Shown piece after piece: positions 44,042 through 53,502 of a stretch of 64,000 bases of DNA. Numbering within the stretch: position 1 is the first letter of the stretch; each line of letters opens with the position of its first letter. Source of the stretch: Bacillus sp. J37. GTDB lineage: Bacteria; Bacillota; Bacilli; Bacillales; Bacillaceae. A program made the position numbers and the translations under genes. The stretch is taken from contig NZ_JAEK01000020.1 in NCBI RefSeq assembly GCF_000518865.1, positions 1 through 64,000 on the forward strand. The letters are read 5' to 3'. The notes beneath the pieces were generated by a model. That model did no database searches. It was not told the origin of the DNA and saw nothing but the letters and a program-made list of their open reading frames with translations.

Positions 44042-44863
44042 ATGACACAAGTAAAATTAAATGATATTACATTTGGTGGAAACAATCCATTCGTATTAAT
44101 TGCAGGACCTTGCATGATTGAAAGTGAATCACTTGTCATGGAAACAGCTGAACAAATTAAAGAAATCACGACAAAACTAGGGATTCCTTATGTTTTTAAA
44201 GCATCTTTTGACAAAGCAAATCGTTCTTCCATTTTTTCTGAGCGTGGACCAGGAATTGAAAAAGGTCTTGAGATTTTAGCGAAAGTAAAAGAACGCTTTG
44301 ACTTACCAGTTGTTTCAGATATTCACGATGCAAGCCAAGCTGAAATAGCAGCAGAAGTTTTAGATATTATCCAAATTCCAGCTTTCTTATGCCGACAAAC
44401 AGATCTACTAGTAGCAGCTGGTAAAACAGGAAAAGTTATCAATGTGAAAAAAGGTCAATTTTTAGCACCTTGGGATATGAAGAATGTTGTAACAAAGCTA
44501 CGTGAGACAGGCAATGAAAACATTCTATTAACAGAGCGTGGATCTACTTTTGGTTATAATAATCTAGTAGTTGATATGCGCTCACTTATTACAATGCGTG
44601 AAATGGATGTACCAGTTGTTTTTGATGCAACACACAGTGTTCAAATTCCAGGAGGTAATGGAACTTCTACAGGTGGAAAACGTGAATATGTTCCTTACCT
44701 TTCTAGAGCTGCAGCAGCAGTTGGAATTGATTCTATCTTTATGGAAGTTCACCCGAACCCGGATGAAGCTTTTTCAGACGGTCCAAACATGGTGAAACTA
44801 GAAAACTTAGAAGAAGTACTTAAACCTATTAAAGAGATTGATAACCTTATTAAACATAAATAA
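44042..44863 (+). CDS. kdsA: 3-deoxy-8-phosphooctulonate synthase (Kdo-8-phosphate synthase), copy 1
   Basis: A 273-residue TIM-barrel aldolase condensing phosphoenolpyruvate with arabinose-5-phosphate. Motifs: '[13 protein letters not shown]', '[11 protein letters not shown]', '[12 protein letters not shown]', '[18 protein letters not shown]' and 'MEVHPNPD'. The Cys in AGPC is the metal ligand of the metal-dependent class (Asn in E. coli KdsA). It is encoded between kdsB and kdsD. It is roughly three-quarters identical by eye to the second copy at 55903. Confidence 0.93.
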   Translation: MTQVKLNDITFGGNNPFVLIAGPCMIESESLVMETAEQIKEITTKLGIPYVFKASFDKANRSSIFSERGPGIEKGLEILAKVKERFDLPVVSDIHDASQAEIAAEVLDIIQIPAFLCRQTDLLVAAGKTGKVINVKKGQFLAPWDMKNVVTKLRETGNENILLTERGSTFGYNNLVVDMRSLITMREMDVPVVFDATHSVQIPGGNGTSTGGKREYVPYLSRAAAAVGIDSIFMEVHPNPDEAFSDGPNMVKLENLEEVLKPIKEIDNLIKHK

Positions 44864-44897
44864 TAAACTATTAATATATTAGGGGGAATGTAAGGAA

Positions 44898-45884
44898 ATG
44901 TTAAGTGTAAAAGCAGCACCTGCGGTAGACTTTATTTCTGATGTTACTGAAGTTTTGGAGAAAGAAGCAAATGCCATTTTAGCGTTGAAAAATGAGTTGA
45001 ATGAATCTATTAATGATGCTCTTAATTTAATTTTGCAATGTAAGGGTAGAGTTGTCATTACTGGAATAGGTAAATCAGGAATAATAGGGCGTAAGATGAA
45101 TGCTACCTTAGCAAGTACTGGTACACCATCATTTTTCCTTCATCCTTCTGAAGGTTTACACGGTGACTTAGGAATGGTAACAAAATATGATATTGTCATT
45201 GCCATTTCAAACAGTGGTGAGTCAGAAGAAGTATTAAATTTGCTTCCATCCATTAATAAAATTGGAGCAAAGATGATTGCCATTGTTAAAAATCCTAATT
45301 CAACATTAGGTAGAAAATCAGATGTAGTTTTATGCATTGGAAATGCTCCTGAAGCATGTCCACTAGGTTTGGCGCCAACAACTAGCACAACTGTCACGTT
45401 GGCGTTAGGAGATGCATTGGCAATTGCTTTATTAAAAGCGAGGAATTTCCAAGCTGAAGATTTTGCCCTGTTCCATCCTGCAGGGTCTTTAGGAAGAAAA
45501 CTACTTTTAACGGTGGATGATATCATTGCAAAAACTCAAAAAAATCCATTAACCTACGGTCAGGCAACAATTCAAGAAGCACTCTTCCTCATGACTGCAC
45601 AAGGATTAGGTGCCACTAGTGTTGTAGATAAGGATAATAGGTTAGTAGGAATCCTCACCGATGGGGATATTCGACGAGCTTGTGCACTTTCAAAGGATGC
45701 AGTATACCGTAATGTAGATGATCTTTATAACAGAACTCCTGTTACCATCTCAGAAGGGGCATTGGCAGCAAATGCTTTAGAATTAATGGAATTTCATAAA
45801 GTGAATGTTCTTCCTGTAGTGGATGCAAATAATCGTCCAATTGGAATGATTCATATTCATGACTTTATGAATCTAGGAATATAG
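44898..45884 (+). CDS. kdsD: Arabinose-5-phosphate isomerase, copy 1
   Basis: A 328-residue enzyme converting ribulose-5-phosphate to arabinose-5-phosphate, the first step to Kdo. An SIS domain (residues about 40-180: 'GIGKSGIIGRKMNATLASTG', 'HGDLGMV', 'ISNSGESEEV', 'APTTSTTVTLALGDALA') is followed by two CBS domains (about 205-325). This matches KdsD/KpsF. Short gaps place it in one operon with kdsB, kdsA and kdsC. Confidence 0.93.
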   Translation: MLSVKAAPAVDFISDVTEVLEKEANAILALKNELNESINDALNLILQCKGRVVITGIGKSGIIGRKMNATLASTGTPSFFLHPSEGLHGDLGMVTKYDIVIAISNSGESEEVLNLLPSINKIGAKMIAIVKNPNSTLGRKSDVVLCIGNAPEACPLGLAPTTSTTVTLALGDALAIALLKARNFQAEDFALFHPAGSLGRKLLLTVDDIIAKTQKNPLTYGQATIQEALFLMTAQGLGATSVVDKDNRLVGILTDGDIRRACALSKDAVYRNVDDLYNRTPVTISEGALAANALELMEFHKVNVLPVVDANNRPIGMIHIHDFMNLGI

Positions 45885-45893
45885 GGGTTAGCG

Positions 45894-46415
45894 ATGAATA
45901 TTAAATTAATTGTTTTAGATGTAGATGGTGTATTAACTGATGGGCGCTTGTTTATTGGCTCAGATGGTGAAGAGTATAAAGCATTTCATACTCAGGATGG
46001 TATGGGGATTAGTCTGGCTCATCATGCAGGAATAAAAACAGCTATTATAACTGGTAGAAAATCTGCGGCAGTAAGCAAAAGGGCTAGTGAATTAAAGATT
46101 AATTACGTATACCAAGGTATTCATGAGAAAATGGAAGTGTTAGAAGAAATCCTTCAAGAACTAAAAGTTGATTTAAATGAAGTTTGTTATATTGGAGATG
46201 ATATAAATGATCTACCAATACTACAAACAGTTGGATTCCCTGCTGCCCCATATGACGCTGTTGAAATCGTAAAAAAACATGTTAAATATGTTTCTAAATT
46301 GAATGGTGGAAGTGGAGCAGTAAGAGAAATAATTGATTTCATTCTTACTGATTCAAATAATTATCAGGATTTGATAACAGCCTACTTAAAAGGCACAGTA
46401 AAATTGACTCAATAA
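45894..46415 (+). CDS. kdsC: Kdo-8-phosphate phosphatase, copy 1
   Basis: A 173-residue HAD phosphatase of the C0 (YrbI/KdsC) type. The catalytic loop is LDVDGVLTDG, then 'TGRKS' (motif II), and 'GDDINDLPIL' (motif IV). It removes phosphate from Kdo-8-phosphate. It starts 9 nt after kdsD and is followed after 13 nt by a HIT-family gene. Confidence 0.92.
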   Translation: MNIKLIVLDVDGVLTDGRLFIGSDGEEYKAFHTQDGMGISLAHHAGIKTAIITGRKSAAVSKRASELKINYVYQGIHEKMEVLEEILQELKVDLNEVCYIGDDINDLPILQTVGFPAAPYDAVEIVKKHVKYVSKLNGGSGAVREIIDFILTDSNNYQDLITAYLKGTVKLTQ

Positions 46416-46428
46416 AGGAGATGCTCTT

Positions 46429-46854
46429 TTGAATTCATGTCCGATATGTCAGAAACACCTTGATTTACATGACCCAATTTATGAAGACCAAAATTGGGTT
46501 GTTACTCATGGGCCGATAGAATCTCAAATTTTAGGTTATCTATACATTGAACCTAAAAGACATGTGGAAAATTGGGGAGAGTTTACAGATGAGGAACTTT
46601 CTACTGTGGGTCCACTAATTAAAAAACTAGAGGCAGCTCTAAAACAAGAGTTATTAATTGATCGCGTATATGTCGTGACTATTAGTGAAGCTGTTAGGCA
46701 TTTGCATTTTCATATTATTCCCCGAGAATATAATAACGATATAAAAGGACTTCCGTTAATTTTACAAGCCACGCAGCAAAAGACTTCACTTAATAGCTAT
46801 ACTGAGAATGAGCTTGAAAGCCTAAAGAATAGATTAAAGCAATTATTATCATAG
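46429..46854 (+). CDS. HIT (histidine triad) family protein in the Kdo operon
   Basis: A 141-residue nucleotide-binding protein. 'CPICQK' near the N-terminus looks like a zinc site. The triad 'HLHFHIIPR' (residues about 93-101) carries the catalytic histidines of HIT hydrolases or transferases. TTG start at 46429 behind AAAGGAG. It directly follows kdsC and ends at a terminator, so it is the last gene of the Kdo operon. HIT enzymes act on nucleotidyl-phosphoramidates or dinucleotides. A role in CMP-sugar turnover is speculation from position. Confidence 0.8.
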   Translation: MNSCPICQKHLDLHDPIYEDQNWVVTHGPIESQILGYLYIEPKRHVENWGEFTDEELSTVGPLIKKLEAALKQELLIDRVYVVTISEAVRHLHFHIIPREYNNDIKGLPLILQATQQKTSLNSYTENELESLKNRLKQLLS

Positions 46855-46944
46855 TTGGAAATTTTGTGTGGTTATGATCAATTTAGATAGTCTAATTGGT
46901 TAAAAAATTATAACAATATACTGCTAAAAATTTTATTAATGGTT

Positions 46945-46972
46945 ACCCTATTTTTTAAGTAGGGTCTTTTAT
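46945..46972 (+). terminator. Terminator after the HIT gene
   Basis: ACCCTA (46945-46950) pairs with TAGGGT (46960-46965), followed by CTTTTATT. Confidence 0.65.
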
Positions 46973-47009
46973 TATTTCCTTGTATGAACTTTAAGATATA
47001 TATAAATTT

Positions 47010-47036
47010 GCAGGCTAATCACCTGCTATTTTTTTT
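47010..47036 (+). promoter_or_regulatory. Leader hairpin with U-run directly before the kpsC ribosome site
   Basis: GCAGG (47010-47014) pairs with CCTGC (47022-47026), then a run of T to 47036. The ribosome site AAAGGAGG begins two or three bases later. A terminator in front of a gene's own ribosome site suggests attenuation or a weak barrier between operons. Confidence 0.5.
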
Positions 47037-47053
47037 CTAAAGGAGGTTTCTTC

Positions 47054-50000
47054 GTGAGTAGAATAAAGAAGACAGTAAAAGCAATTATAGGTAAATCAAA
47101 TGCAAAAAAACTAAATGAATTCTTAAAAGGTGCAAAACCTAAGATGAAAACTGAGAAACCTATTGCATTTCTTGTAGGCTTTAGTAAGTGGAAGTATGAT
47201 CATATGCGAACTTATTTATTCGATTATGAAGTTAGGTTTGTTTTAGATAATGAATTAAGTAAAGACATAATTGAAGAAATGAATAATTATCAAGATAAAG
47301 TCATAATGGTTTGGGGTTACAAAGATAGAGGAAGACTTAGAGAGTATGCAACTGATAAAAAAATCCCTTACTACAGAATTGAAGATGGTTTCATCCGTTC
47401 GGTACAATTAGGCGCTTCCAAAAGTGTTCCTTTATCAATGTGCTTTGACTCACAAGTATTGTACTATGATTCAAGTAAACCTAGTGACCTTGAAGATCTT
47501 TTGAATACTTATGATTTTGAGAATGATACAGAGCTTATCAATCGAGCAAAGCATTGTATCAAAATGTTACGAGAATTAAATATAAGTAAATATAATAATG
47601 TAGGTTCAAAAAAGGTTAATGAAATTTATGGAAAAAAATCCAAAAAGAGAATACTTGTTATTGGTCAGGTTGAGGATGATCAGTCTATAAAACGTGGCTG
47701 CAATAGAAAATTAAATAATAATGATTTAGTGTGGATGGCACGGATAGAAAATCCAGATGCTGAAATTATTTATAAGCCACACCCGGATGTTCTTTTTGGT
47801 AAAAGACCACAATTATCAAATCCTAATGATGTACAACATATCGCAAAAGTTATTACTGAGCCGCTTGCATTAACTGATGCATTTGAGACAATTGATCATG
47901 TTTATACAATCACTTCATTATCAGGTTTTGAAGCCTTATTGAGAGGTATTTCTGTTACAACAGTTGGTGCACCTTTTTATTCAGGCTGGGGATTAACAGA
48001 TGACCGTCAGTCGGTACCTAGAAGAAATAGAAATTTGAGTGTGGAAGAAGTTTTTGCTGCAGCATATATTTTGTATCCAAAATATATAAACCCGTTTACC
48101 AAATCACCGATATCTATTGAAGAGACAATAAATATTTTAAAGTACTTAAAGGAAATAGAGTTCGAAAGAGATAATGAAGATGAAAATATTGAGGAACAGA
48201 TTGAAGAAAAGTTTGAACAAAAGCCGGCTGCTCTATTAGTTGGGTTTAATGAACAGAAACAGCAAGACTTCCTACATTTATTGTTCGAAGATAAAGAACT
48301 TATTCATGTTAAATCGAACACTAATAAAAATAAAGCTATTGATTTACTGGAACAATACTCTGAAAAAACTGTATATGTTAACGGTGACCTAAAAAATCCT
48401 GTAGTTAAACTTGCATTAGAACAAAATGTAACTGTTAAGAAAGTAGATGAAGGGATATTTAGTTCTATAGGAGTTCCGGGAACAGATGAAACTCCTATAT
48501 CAATATTCATCGATACATATAACCCTGCAAATAAAGATGAAAATGAAACATTAATAAACTATTTGAACACATTTAACTTTAAGAACAATGAAGGTCTTAT
48601 AAATAGAGCTGAGTCCGCAATTGAAATGTTGAAAGACATAAAGTCAGTTGATTTGGAAAAAATTAATGAGTATGTTCAAAGTATTGGTCTATCCGCTGAG
48701 CAAAATAAACAAAGGATACTAATCATTGGACATAATGAAGAAAAACAGGTTAAGTCTAACAATAAAAAAATCGATAATAAAAGTTTAGTGTGGATTGCGA
48801 AAACAGAATTCCCTGAAGCAGAATTGATTTTTAAACCACATCCTGATGATCTGTCAAACGATAAAACCCTTAATAGATATAACAATGAATTTGGCTATAT
48901 TGCAAAGATTATATGGAAGGATGTAGAGTTATCTGGCGTTTTAACTTTAATTGATCATGTATATACCTTTGATTCATTTGGTGGCTTTGAATCACTTTTA
49001 AGAGGTATTACAGTAACCACTTTTGGGACTCCGTTTTATAGCGGTTGGGGACTAACTGATGATAGAGGAAAACCTTTAAATAGAGAGCGTAAACTTAGAT
49101 TTAATGAACTATTTGCAGGTTATTATATCTTATATCCTCTTTATTTTAACCCTTATACTAAAGAGAAAATAAACCTTGAAGATGCAGTAAGAATTGTAAC
49201 TGTCTATATGGAAGCAGAAAAGGAACGGATTATTGAAACGGAAACTGCTTATGAGGGAGAAATCCTAGAAAATCAATTGGATCATCAAAAAGAACCTGTG
49301 ATTGGTCAAGAACTAAATGAAGGTAAGAGTAGAAAAATTGCTGAAATTCCAGGTGAGGAACATAGTAAAATAGGTGTCCTCTCTAAGGGAATTAAAGCTA
49401 TTCCTAACTTGGATTCATTTGTTAAAGGAACCTTTATATATGAACCAGAGGATAGAGTTGAAGAGTTAACATATGTAGCTGGCTGGGGAATGAAACCTAG
49501 TGCTAAAAAGGCATTAGAGTTCTGTAGAAAGCATGATATCCCATATCTTGCATTGGAGGATGGATTTATTCGTTCAGTTGGCTTAGGTGTAGATGGTGAT
49601 CCACCTTTATCTATCTCAATAGATGATGTTGGTATATATTATGATGCGACTAGACCTTCCAAACTAGAAAATATACTAAATAATACTGGTTGGGAATCGC
49701 CAGTTTTATTAAATAAGGCTAGAAGGGCTATTAACGAAATTAAGGAAAATTATATTAGTAAATATAATCATGCTCCTATGTTTGATAAAAGTTTATTGAA
49801 AACCAATAACCAAGAAAAAGTTCTTGTTGTTGATCAAACTTTAGGTGATATGTCAATTACACTTGGTTTAGCTAAAAAGGAAACTTTTGAGAAAATGTAT
49901 AAAAAAGCTAGGGAAGAAAACCCAAATGCTTATATTTATATTAAAACACACCCTGATGTTATTTCAGGTAAGAAACAGGGCAATCTAACTGATATTACAA

Positions 50001-50341
50001 TTGATGATCGGACCGAATTTATTTACACAGATTGTAACCCTCTTTCTCTAATCGAAAACTTTGATAAAGTTTATGTAGTTACTTCACAATTTGGTTTTGA
50101 GGCTTGTATGTTAGGAAAGGAAGTAAAATGCTTTGGTGCACCTTTTTATGCAGGTTGGGGCATAACTTCTGATGAGATAAATATAAGCCGTAGACAACGT
50201 GAACGTACAGTAGAAGAGATATTTGCTGCTGCATATCTTTTATATCAACGATACCTAAATCCGGAAACAAATGAACCTGGAGATATTTTTGATGTCATTA
50301 GCTATATCAAAGAAGAAACGAAACTTAAAAGCTTAGTGTAA
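47054..50341 (+). CDS. kpsC: Triple-domain KpsC-like Kdo-transferase
   Basis: A 1095-residue protein made of three KpsC-type GT-B modules (about residues 32-380, 391-725, 780-1090). Module 1 has 'IEDGFIRSVQLG', 'VIGQVEDDQSI', 'KPHPDVL' and 'TTVGAPFYSGWGLTDDR'. Module 3 has 'LEDGFIRSVGLG', 'VVDQTLGDMSITLG', 'KTHPDVIS' and 'GAPFYAGWGI'. In module 2 the EDG is DEG and GQVEDD is GHNEEK, so it is probably inactive. E. coli KpsC has two modules (GT99 then GT107) that alternate beta-2,4 and beta-2,7 Kdo linkages. Here the GT99-like one appears to be last. GTG start at 47054 with AAAGGAGG. Confidence 0.82.
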   Translation: MSRIKKTVKAIIGKSNAKKLNEFLKGAKPKMKTEKPIAFLVGFSKWKYDHMRTYLFDYEVRFVLDNELSKDIIEEMNNYQDKVIMVWGYKDRGRLREYATDKKIPYYRIEDGFIRSVQLGASKSVPLSMCFDSQVLYYDSSKPSDLEDLLNTYDFENDTELINRAKHCIKMLRELNISKYNNVGSKKVNEIYGKKSKKRILVIGQVEDDQSIKRGCNRKLNNNDLVWMARIENPDAEIIYKPHPDVLFGKRPQLSNPNDVQHIAKVITEPLALTDAFETIDHVYTITSLSGFEALLRGISVTTVGAPFYSGWGLTDDRQSVPRRNRNLSVEEVFAAAYILYPKYINPFTKSPISIEETINILKYLKEIEFERDNEDENIEEQIEEKFEQKPAALLVGFNEQKQQDFLHLLFEDKELIHVKSNTNKNKAIDLLEQYSEKTVYVNGDLKNPVVKLALEQNVTVKKVDEGIFSSIGVPGTDETPISIFIDTYNPANKDENETLINYLNTFNFKNNEGLINRAESAIEMLKDIKSVDLEKINEYVQSIGLSAEQNKQRILIIGHNEEKQVKSNNKKIDNKSLVWIAKTEFPEAELIFKPHPDDLSNDKTLNRYNNEFGYIAKIIWKDVELSGVLTLIDHVYTFDSFGGFESLLRGITVTTFGTPFYSGWGLTDDRGKPLNRERKLRFNELFAGYYILYPLYFNPYTKEKINLEDAVRIVTVYMEAEKERIIETETAYEGEILENQLDHQKEPVIGQELNEGKSRKIAEIPGEEHSKIGVLSKGIKAIPNLDSFVKGTFIYEPEDRVEELTYVAGWGMKPSAKKALEFCRKHDIPYLALEDGFIRSVGLGVDGDPPLSISIDDVGIYYDATRPSKLENILNNTGWESPVLLNKARRAINEIKENYISKYNHAPMFDKSLLKTNNQEKVLVVDQTLGDMSITLGLAKKETFEKMYKKAREENPNAYIYIKTHPDVISGKKQGNLTDITIDDRTEFIYTDCNPLSLIENFDKVYVVTSQFGFEACMLGKEVKCFGAPFYAGWGITSDEINISRRQRERTVEEIFAAAYLLYQRYLNPETNEPGDIFDVISYIKEETKLKSLV

Positions 50342-50397
50342 TAACCTTTTGGTTGTTTCAGTTACAATTTATTGGCATTTTGAGTATATCTAATAAT

Positions 50398-50450
50398 AGG
50401 AGTTCCTCTACAGATCTCTGCAAATATTTAGGTAGGGGATCTCCTTTTAT
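50398..50450 (+). terminator. Hairpin between the two KpsC-like genes
   Basis: A 14-bp arm pair (50398-50411 with 50432-50445, two mismatches), followed by TTTTATTTTTAATTT. It ends kpsC transcription or attenuates the next gene, whose start is 60 bp on. Confidence 0.65.
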
Positions 50451-50510
50451 TTTTAATTTGATTTTTAAGTTTCTTTTTATTAGATAGAAAGGGAGCAAAC
50501 TTTATTACAT

Positions 50511-51602
50511 ATGAAGAAATTATTTAAAAAAATGATGAAACCAATTATTAATACATTAACGGTCATGTGGTGGATAATACAACCCAAAAGACGTACAAAC
50601 AAACCCGTTGCATTTGTTTTTAATGTTTCTAGATGGAAATACCCATATATACCACCATTTTTAAATGAATATGAAGTACGATTTGTTCCATATGGTAAAA
50701 ATATAAAGCTCTTGAAGTATGAGCTAAATAAATATGATAAAAAGGTTTTTATTATTTGGAGCTTTAATGAAGAAGAAGAAATCTCAAAGTATGCAGTAGA
50801 AAATAACATACCAATTTATAGAATAGAGGATGGGTTTATTCGCTCAATCGGATTGGGTTCAATGCATACACCACCTTATTCGTTATGTATAGACAAGAAG
50901 GGGATGTATTTTGATTCATCTAAACCCAGTGATTTAGAAGATATCCTCAATTTTTATGATTTTCAATCAGATACAAGCTTACTGAAACAAGCAAGAGAAG
51001 CAATGGAGAGATTGACAACTTTAGGTATTAGTAAATATAATCATGTCGAAAAAAAAGATAGCAGTAAATATTACGGTACGAAACATAACAAAAGGATACT
51101 AGTTATAGGACAAGTTGAGGACGATGCTTCAATATTAAGAGGGAGTAAGATTAGGTGGACAAATAATCAGTTAGTCCTATTGGCAAAGGAAGAGAATCCT
51201 GAAGCTGAAATAATTTACAAGCCTCATCCTGATGTACTAACAGGAAGAAGACCAAAACAATCTGATCCAAAAGATATAAAACATATAGCTAAGGTTATTG
51301 AAGAACCACTTAGTTTAGTGGATGCATTTCAAACAATTGATCATGTTTATACGATAACATCACTTGCTGGCTTCGAAGCGCTAATTCGGGGAATTCCTGT
51401 TACAACTGTAGGAGCACCATTTTATTCAAATTGGGGTCTAACAGATGATCGTCAAAAGGTATCAAGGAGAAAAAGGAAGCTTTCAATAGAAGAATTGTTT
51501 GCTGGTGCTTATATACTTTATCCGAAGTATATAGATCCTAATACAGGTAAAATTATTTCCTTAAAGAAAACCATTGAATTATTAGCAAATAGTATAAAAT
51601 AA
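50511..51602 (+). CDS. Single-domain KpsC-like Kdo-transferase paralogue
   Basis: A 363-residue protein closely matching module 1 of the preceding gene ('YRIEDGFIRSIGLG', 'VIGQVEDDASILRG', 'IIYKPHPDVLTGRRP', 'TITSLAGFEALIRG', 'GAPFYSNWGLTDDR'). All key residues are kept, so it is probably an active GT107-type beta-Kdo transferase. It appears to be a duplicated module standing alone. The start is ATG 50511. The upstream GAAAGGGAGC is a little far away. It converges on an acetyltransferase gene. Confidence 0.78.
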   Translation: MKKLFKKMMKPIINTLTVMWWIIQPKRRTNKPVAFVFNVSRWKYPYIPPFLNEYEVRFVPYGKNIKLLKYELNKYDKKVFIIWSFNEEEEISKYAVENNIPIYRIEDGFIRSIGLGSMHTPPYSLCIDKKGMYFDSSKPSDLEDILNFYDFQSDTSLLKQAREAMERLTTLGISKYNHVEKKDSSKYYGTKHNKRILVIGQVEDDASILRGSKIRWTNNQLVLLAKEENPEAEIIYKPHPDVLTGRRPKQSDPKDIKHIAKVIEEPLSLVDAFQTIDHVYTITSLAGFEALIRGIPVTTVGAPFYSNWGLTDDRQKVSRRKRKLSIEELFAGAYILYPKYIDPNTGKIISLKKTIELLANSIK

Positions 51603-51632
51603 ACATGATCTTTAGAGGGAATAAATAAAAAA

Positions 51633-51676
51633 AGGGTGACTAAATCCCATTTTAGGAAAAAATGATCACCCTCTTT
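51633..51676. terminator. Bidirectional terminator between convergent genes
   Basis: AGGGTGA (51633-51639) pairs with TCACCCT (51666-51672), with an A-run before and a T-run after. Confidence 0.7.
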
Positions 51677-51679
51677 TTA

Positions 51680-52303
51680 TTATAGTCTTTTACGGTCCCA
51701 AGAAACACCTGTTTTTACGACTTTTGCTGGCATTCCAGCTAATGTACAGTTCGTTTCATCAAACTTCTTTGTAACAACAGAACGAGCTCCAACAATACAG
51801 TTATCAGGAATTACTGAACCCTTAGATACCAATACATTAGCTGATATCCAGACATGATGACCAATTTCTACATCCTTTGCTAAGTTTTGTCTTATACCTG
51901 TTTCTGCATCGATGACAGAGTGTGCATCAGTAGTTCTTACATCAATATTATTCGAGAACATACAGTCTCTACCTATAGTAATGTTTTTATTTTCAGAAGC
52001 TAATAGATATACATTATGTTGAAAAGTTGTTTTACTTCCAATTTTTACACTTTGATTGTCTCCAACCATTAGAATATGACCTTGGATTTTACAATTCGCA
52101 CCGATCTTTATATGATTGTTATTCCCCTTAATTTCAATTAAAAGATTTCTTAAGACTGTATTTTCTCCGATAGTTATATTATTTCCTTGGCCTTCTATAT
52201 GTAAATTAACTTTATGCAATTTTGCAGTTTCTGGTAAATTTAATATGTTTTTTTGTCCAGTAATATTTGTTGTTAAGTTTTTAATACTTTCTTGTAGTTC
52301 CAT
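51680..52303 (-). CDS. Left-handed beta-helix acyltransferase (polysaccharide O-acetyltransferase type)
   Basis: A 207-residue protein rich in hexapeptide-repeat turns ('ITIGENTVL', 'IKIGANCKI', 'VKIGSKTTF', 'ITIGRDCMF', 'VEIGHHVWISANVLVSKGS') and ending 'LAGMPAKVVKTG', the acetyl-CoA transferase signature. 'TTDAHSV' carries the likely catalytic His. It probably acetylates a capsule sugar (inference from the locus). ATG at 52303 with a AAGGAGTG site. It is transcribed against the surrounding genes. Confidence 0.85.
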   Translation of the reverse strand: MELQESIKNLTTNITGQKNILNLPETAKLHKVNLHIEGQGNNITIGENTVLRNLLIEIKGNNNHIKIGANCKIQGHILMVGDNQSVKIGSKTTFQHNVYLLASENKNITIGRDCMFSNNIDVRTTDAHSVIDAETGIRQNLAKDVEIGHHVWISANVLVSKGSVIPDNCIVGARSVVTKKFDETNCTLAGMPAKVVKTGVSWDRKRL

Positions 52304-52472
52304 TTTTTCACTCCTTATCGAGTTTTGTATAAAAAGGTAAAGTTTATGATTTTAAGTTACTAAAGTGAAAATTATTATCTGTTTAAATTATTCATTATAA
52401 GGAGCATCGGAAATAATTAGTATAGATAACTTCCCTATTTTACTTATAAAGTAACTTTTCTATTAATATTCT

Positions 52473-53216
52473 TTATAAGGATTCCTTTTCACTTGCATTT
52501 ACTGATTTTTTTTCAATATCCTCTTTTAATTTTCCATTAACAATCAGCACTTTTTTAAGCTTTCTTTTCTTTAATAATCCTTTTTCTTTTCTTTCTTCTA
52601 ACTGTTTAATCGCAGTTGTGATATTATTGAATTCAATTCCTTCTAATGAATCTAAGGTATAATTCCACCATTGAATTTCTAATAGTTTTTTTCTAGTTTC
52701 TTCGTCAAATCGGTAACGTATGTGTTTAGCAGGAACCCCTCCAACGATCTCGTATGGCTGAACATCTTTGTTCACGACTGCTCCAGCAGCAATTACAGCT
52801 CCATCTCCTATTGTTACACCTCTTAATATCGTTACATTCGCACCAATCCAAACATCGTTGCCAATAACGGGACTACTCTTCATCTGTTCTTTCTCAACAG
52901 TGGAGTTAAAGTCTTTAGATTCTTTCCAAAATGGAAATACCGACTCATATTGAAACGGATGGGTACTTAAATAAGATAAAGGATGTTCGCCCATTCCAAC
53001 TAGAAGCCCTTTTGCAATTGAGCAAAAACGACCTATTGATCTAACATTTTGTATATATCCACCTCTTAGAAAGGTATATGCACCAATTCTTGCATTACGA
53101 ACTGATGTATCTAATAACCGAACAGGTGGTTCAATAAATAAGTTGCAGTCTTTAGCAATATTATTGACATCATCCACCCATAACCCTTTTTTTAATAGCT
53201 TTTCTTTATCTAACAT
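52473..53216 (-). CDS. CatB/XAT-type O-acetyltransferase
   Basis: A 247-residue hexapeptide transferase of the xenobiotic/CatB class. It has '[18 protein letters not shown]' with the active-site His, '[20 protein letters not shown]' and '[20 protein letters not shown]'. It probably acetylates a sugar in the polymer. Lysine-rich C-terminal extension of about 45 residues. ATG 53216 with GGAGG. It reads in the same direction as the other acetyltransferase, 169 bp upstream of it. Confidence 0.87.
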   Translation of the reverse strand: MLDKEKLLKKGLWVDDVNNIAKDCNLFIEPPVRLLDTSVRNARIGAYTFLRGGYIQNVRSIGRFCSIAKGLLVGMGEHPLSYLSTHPFQYESVFPFWKESKDFNSTVEKEQMKSSPVIGNDVWIGANVTILRGVTIGDGAVIAAGAVVNKDVQPYEIVGGVPAKHIRYRFDEETRKKLLEIQWWNYTLDSLEGIEFNNITTAIKQLEERKEKGLLKKRKLKKVLIVNGKLKEDIEKKSVNASEKESL

Positions 53217-53502
53217 TAATGGACCTCCTGATTTTTTCTATTTTTTATTGTAACATAATTAAAGTTCTGTGATCTTTGTAACGGTTAAAATTCCCTATGT
53301 TTTTTAAAGTTTTACCTTGTAATAAAATTCATATATTATTATGCTAGAAATTTAAATATCTAAGTGTTGGTATTATTATGAATTAGTATAAACAGAAAAT
53401 TAATTTTTATTGAGTTAGTACCTTTTTAGAATTCGTGGTTTTATATAGTATGTTGGATAAATCACATGATAATGATATGAGTTTTCGCGAGAGGAGATTA
53501 TT

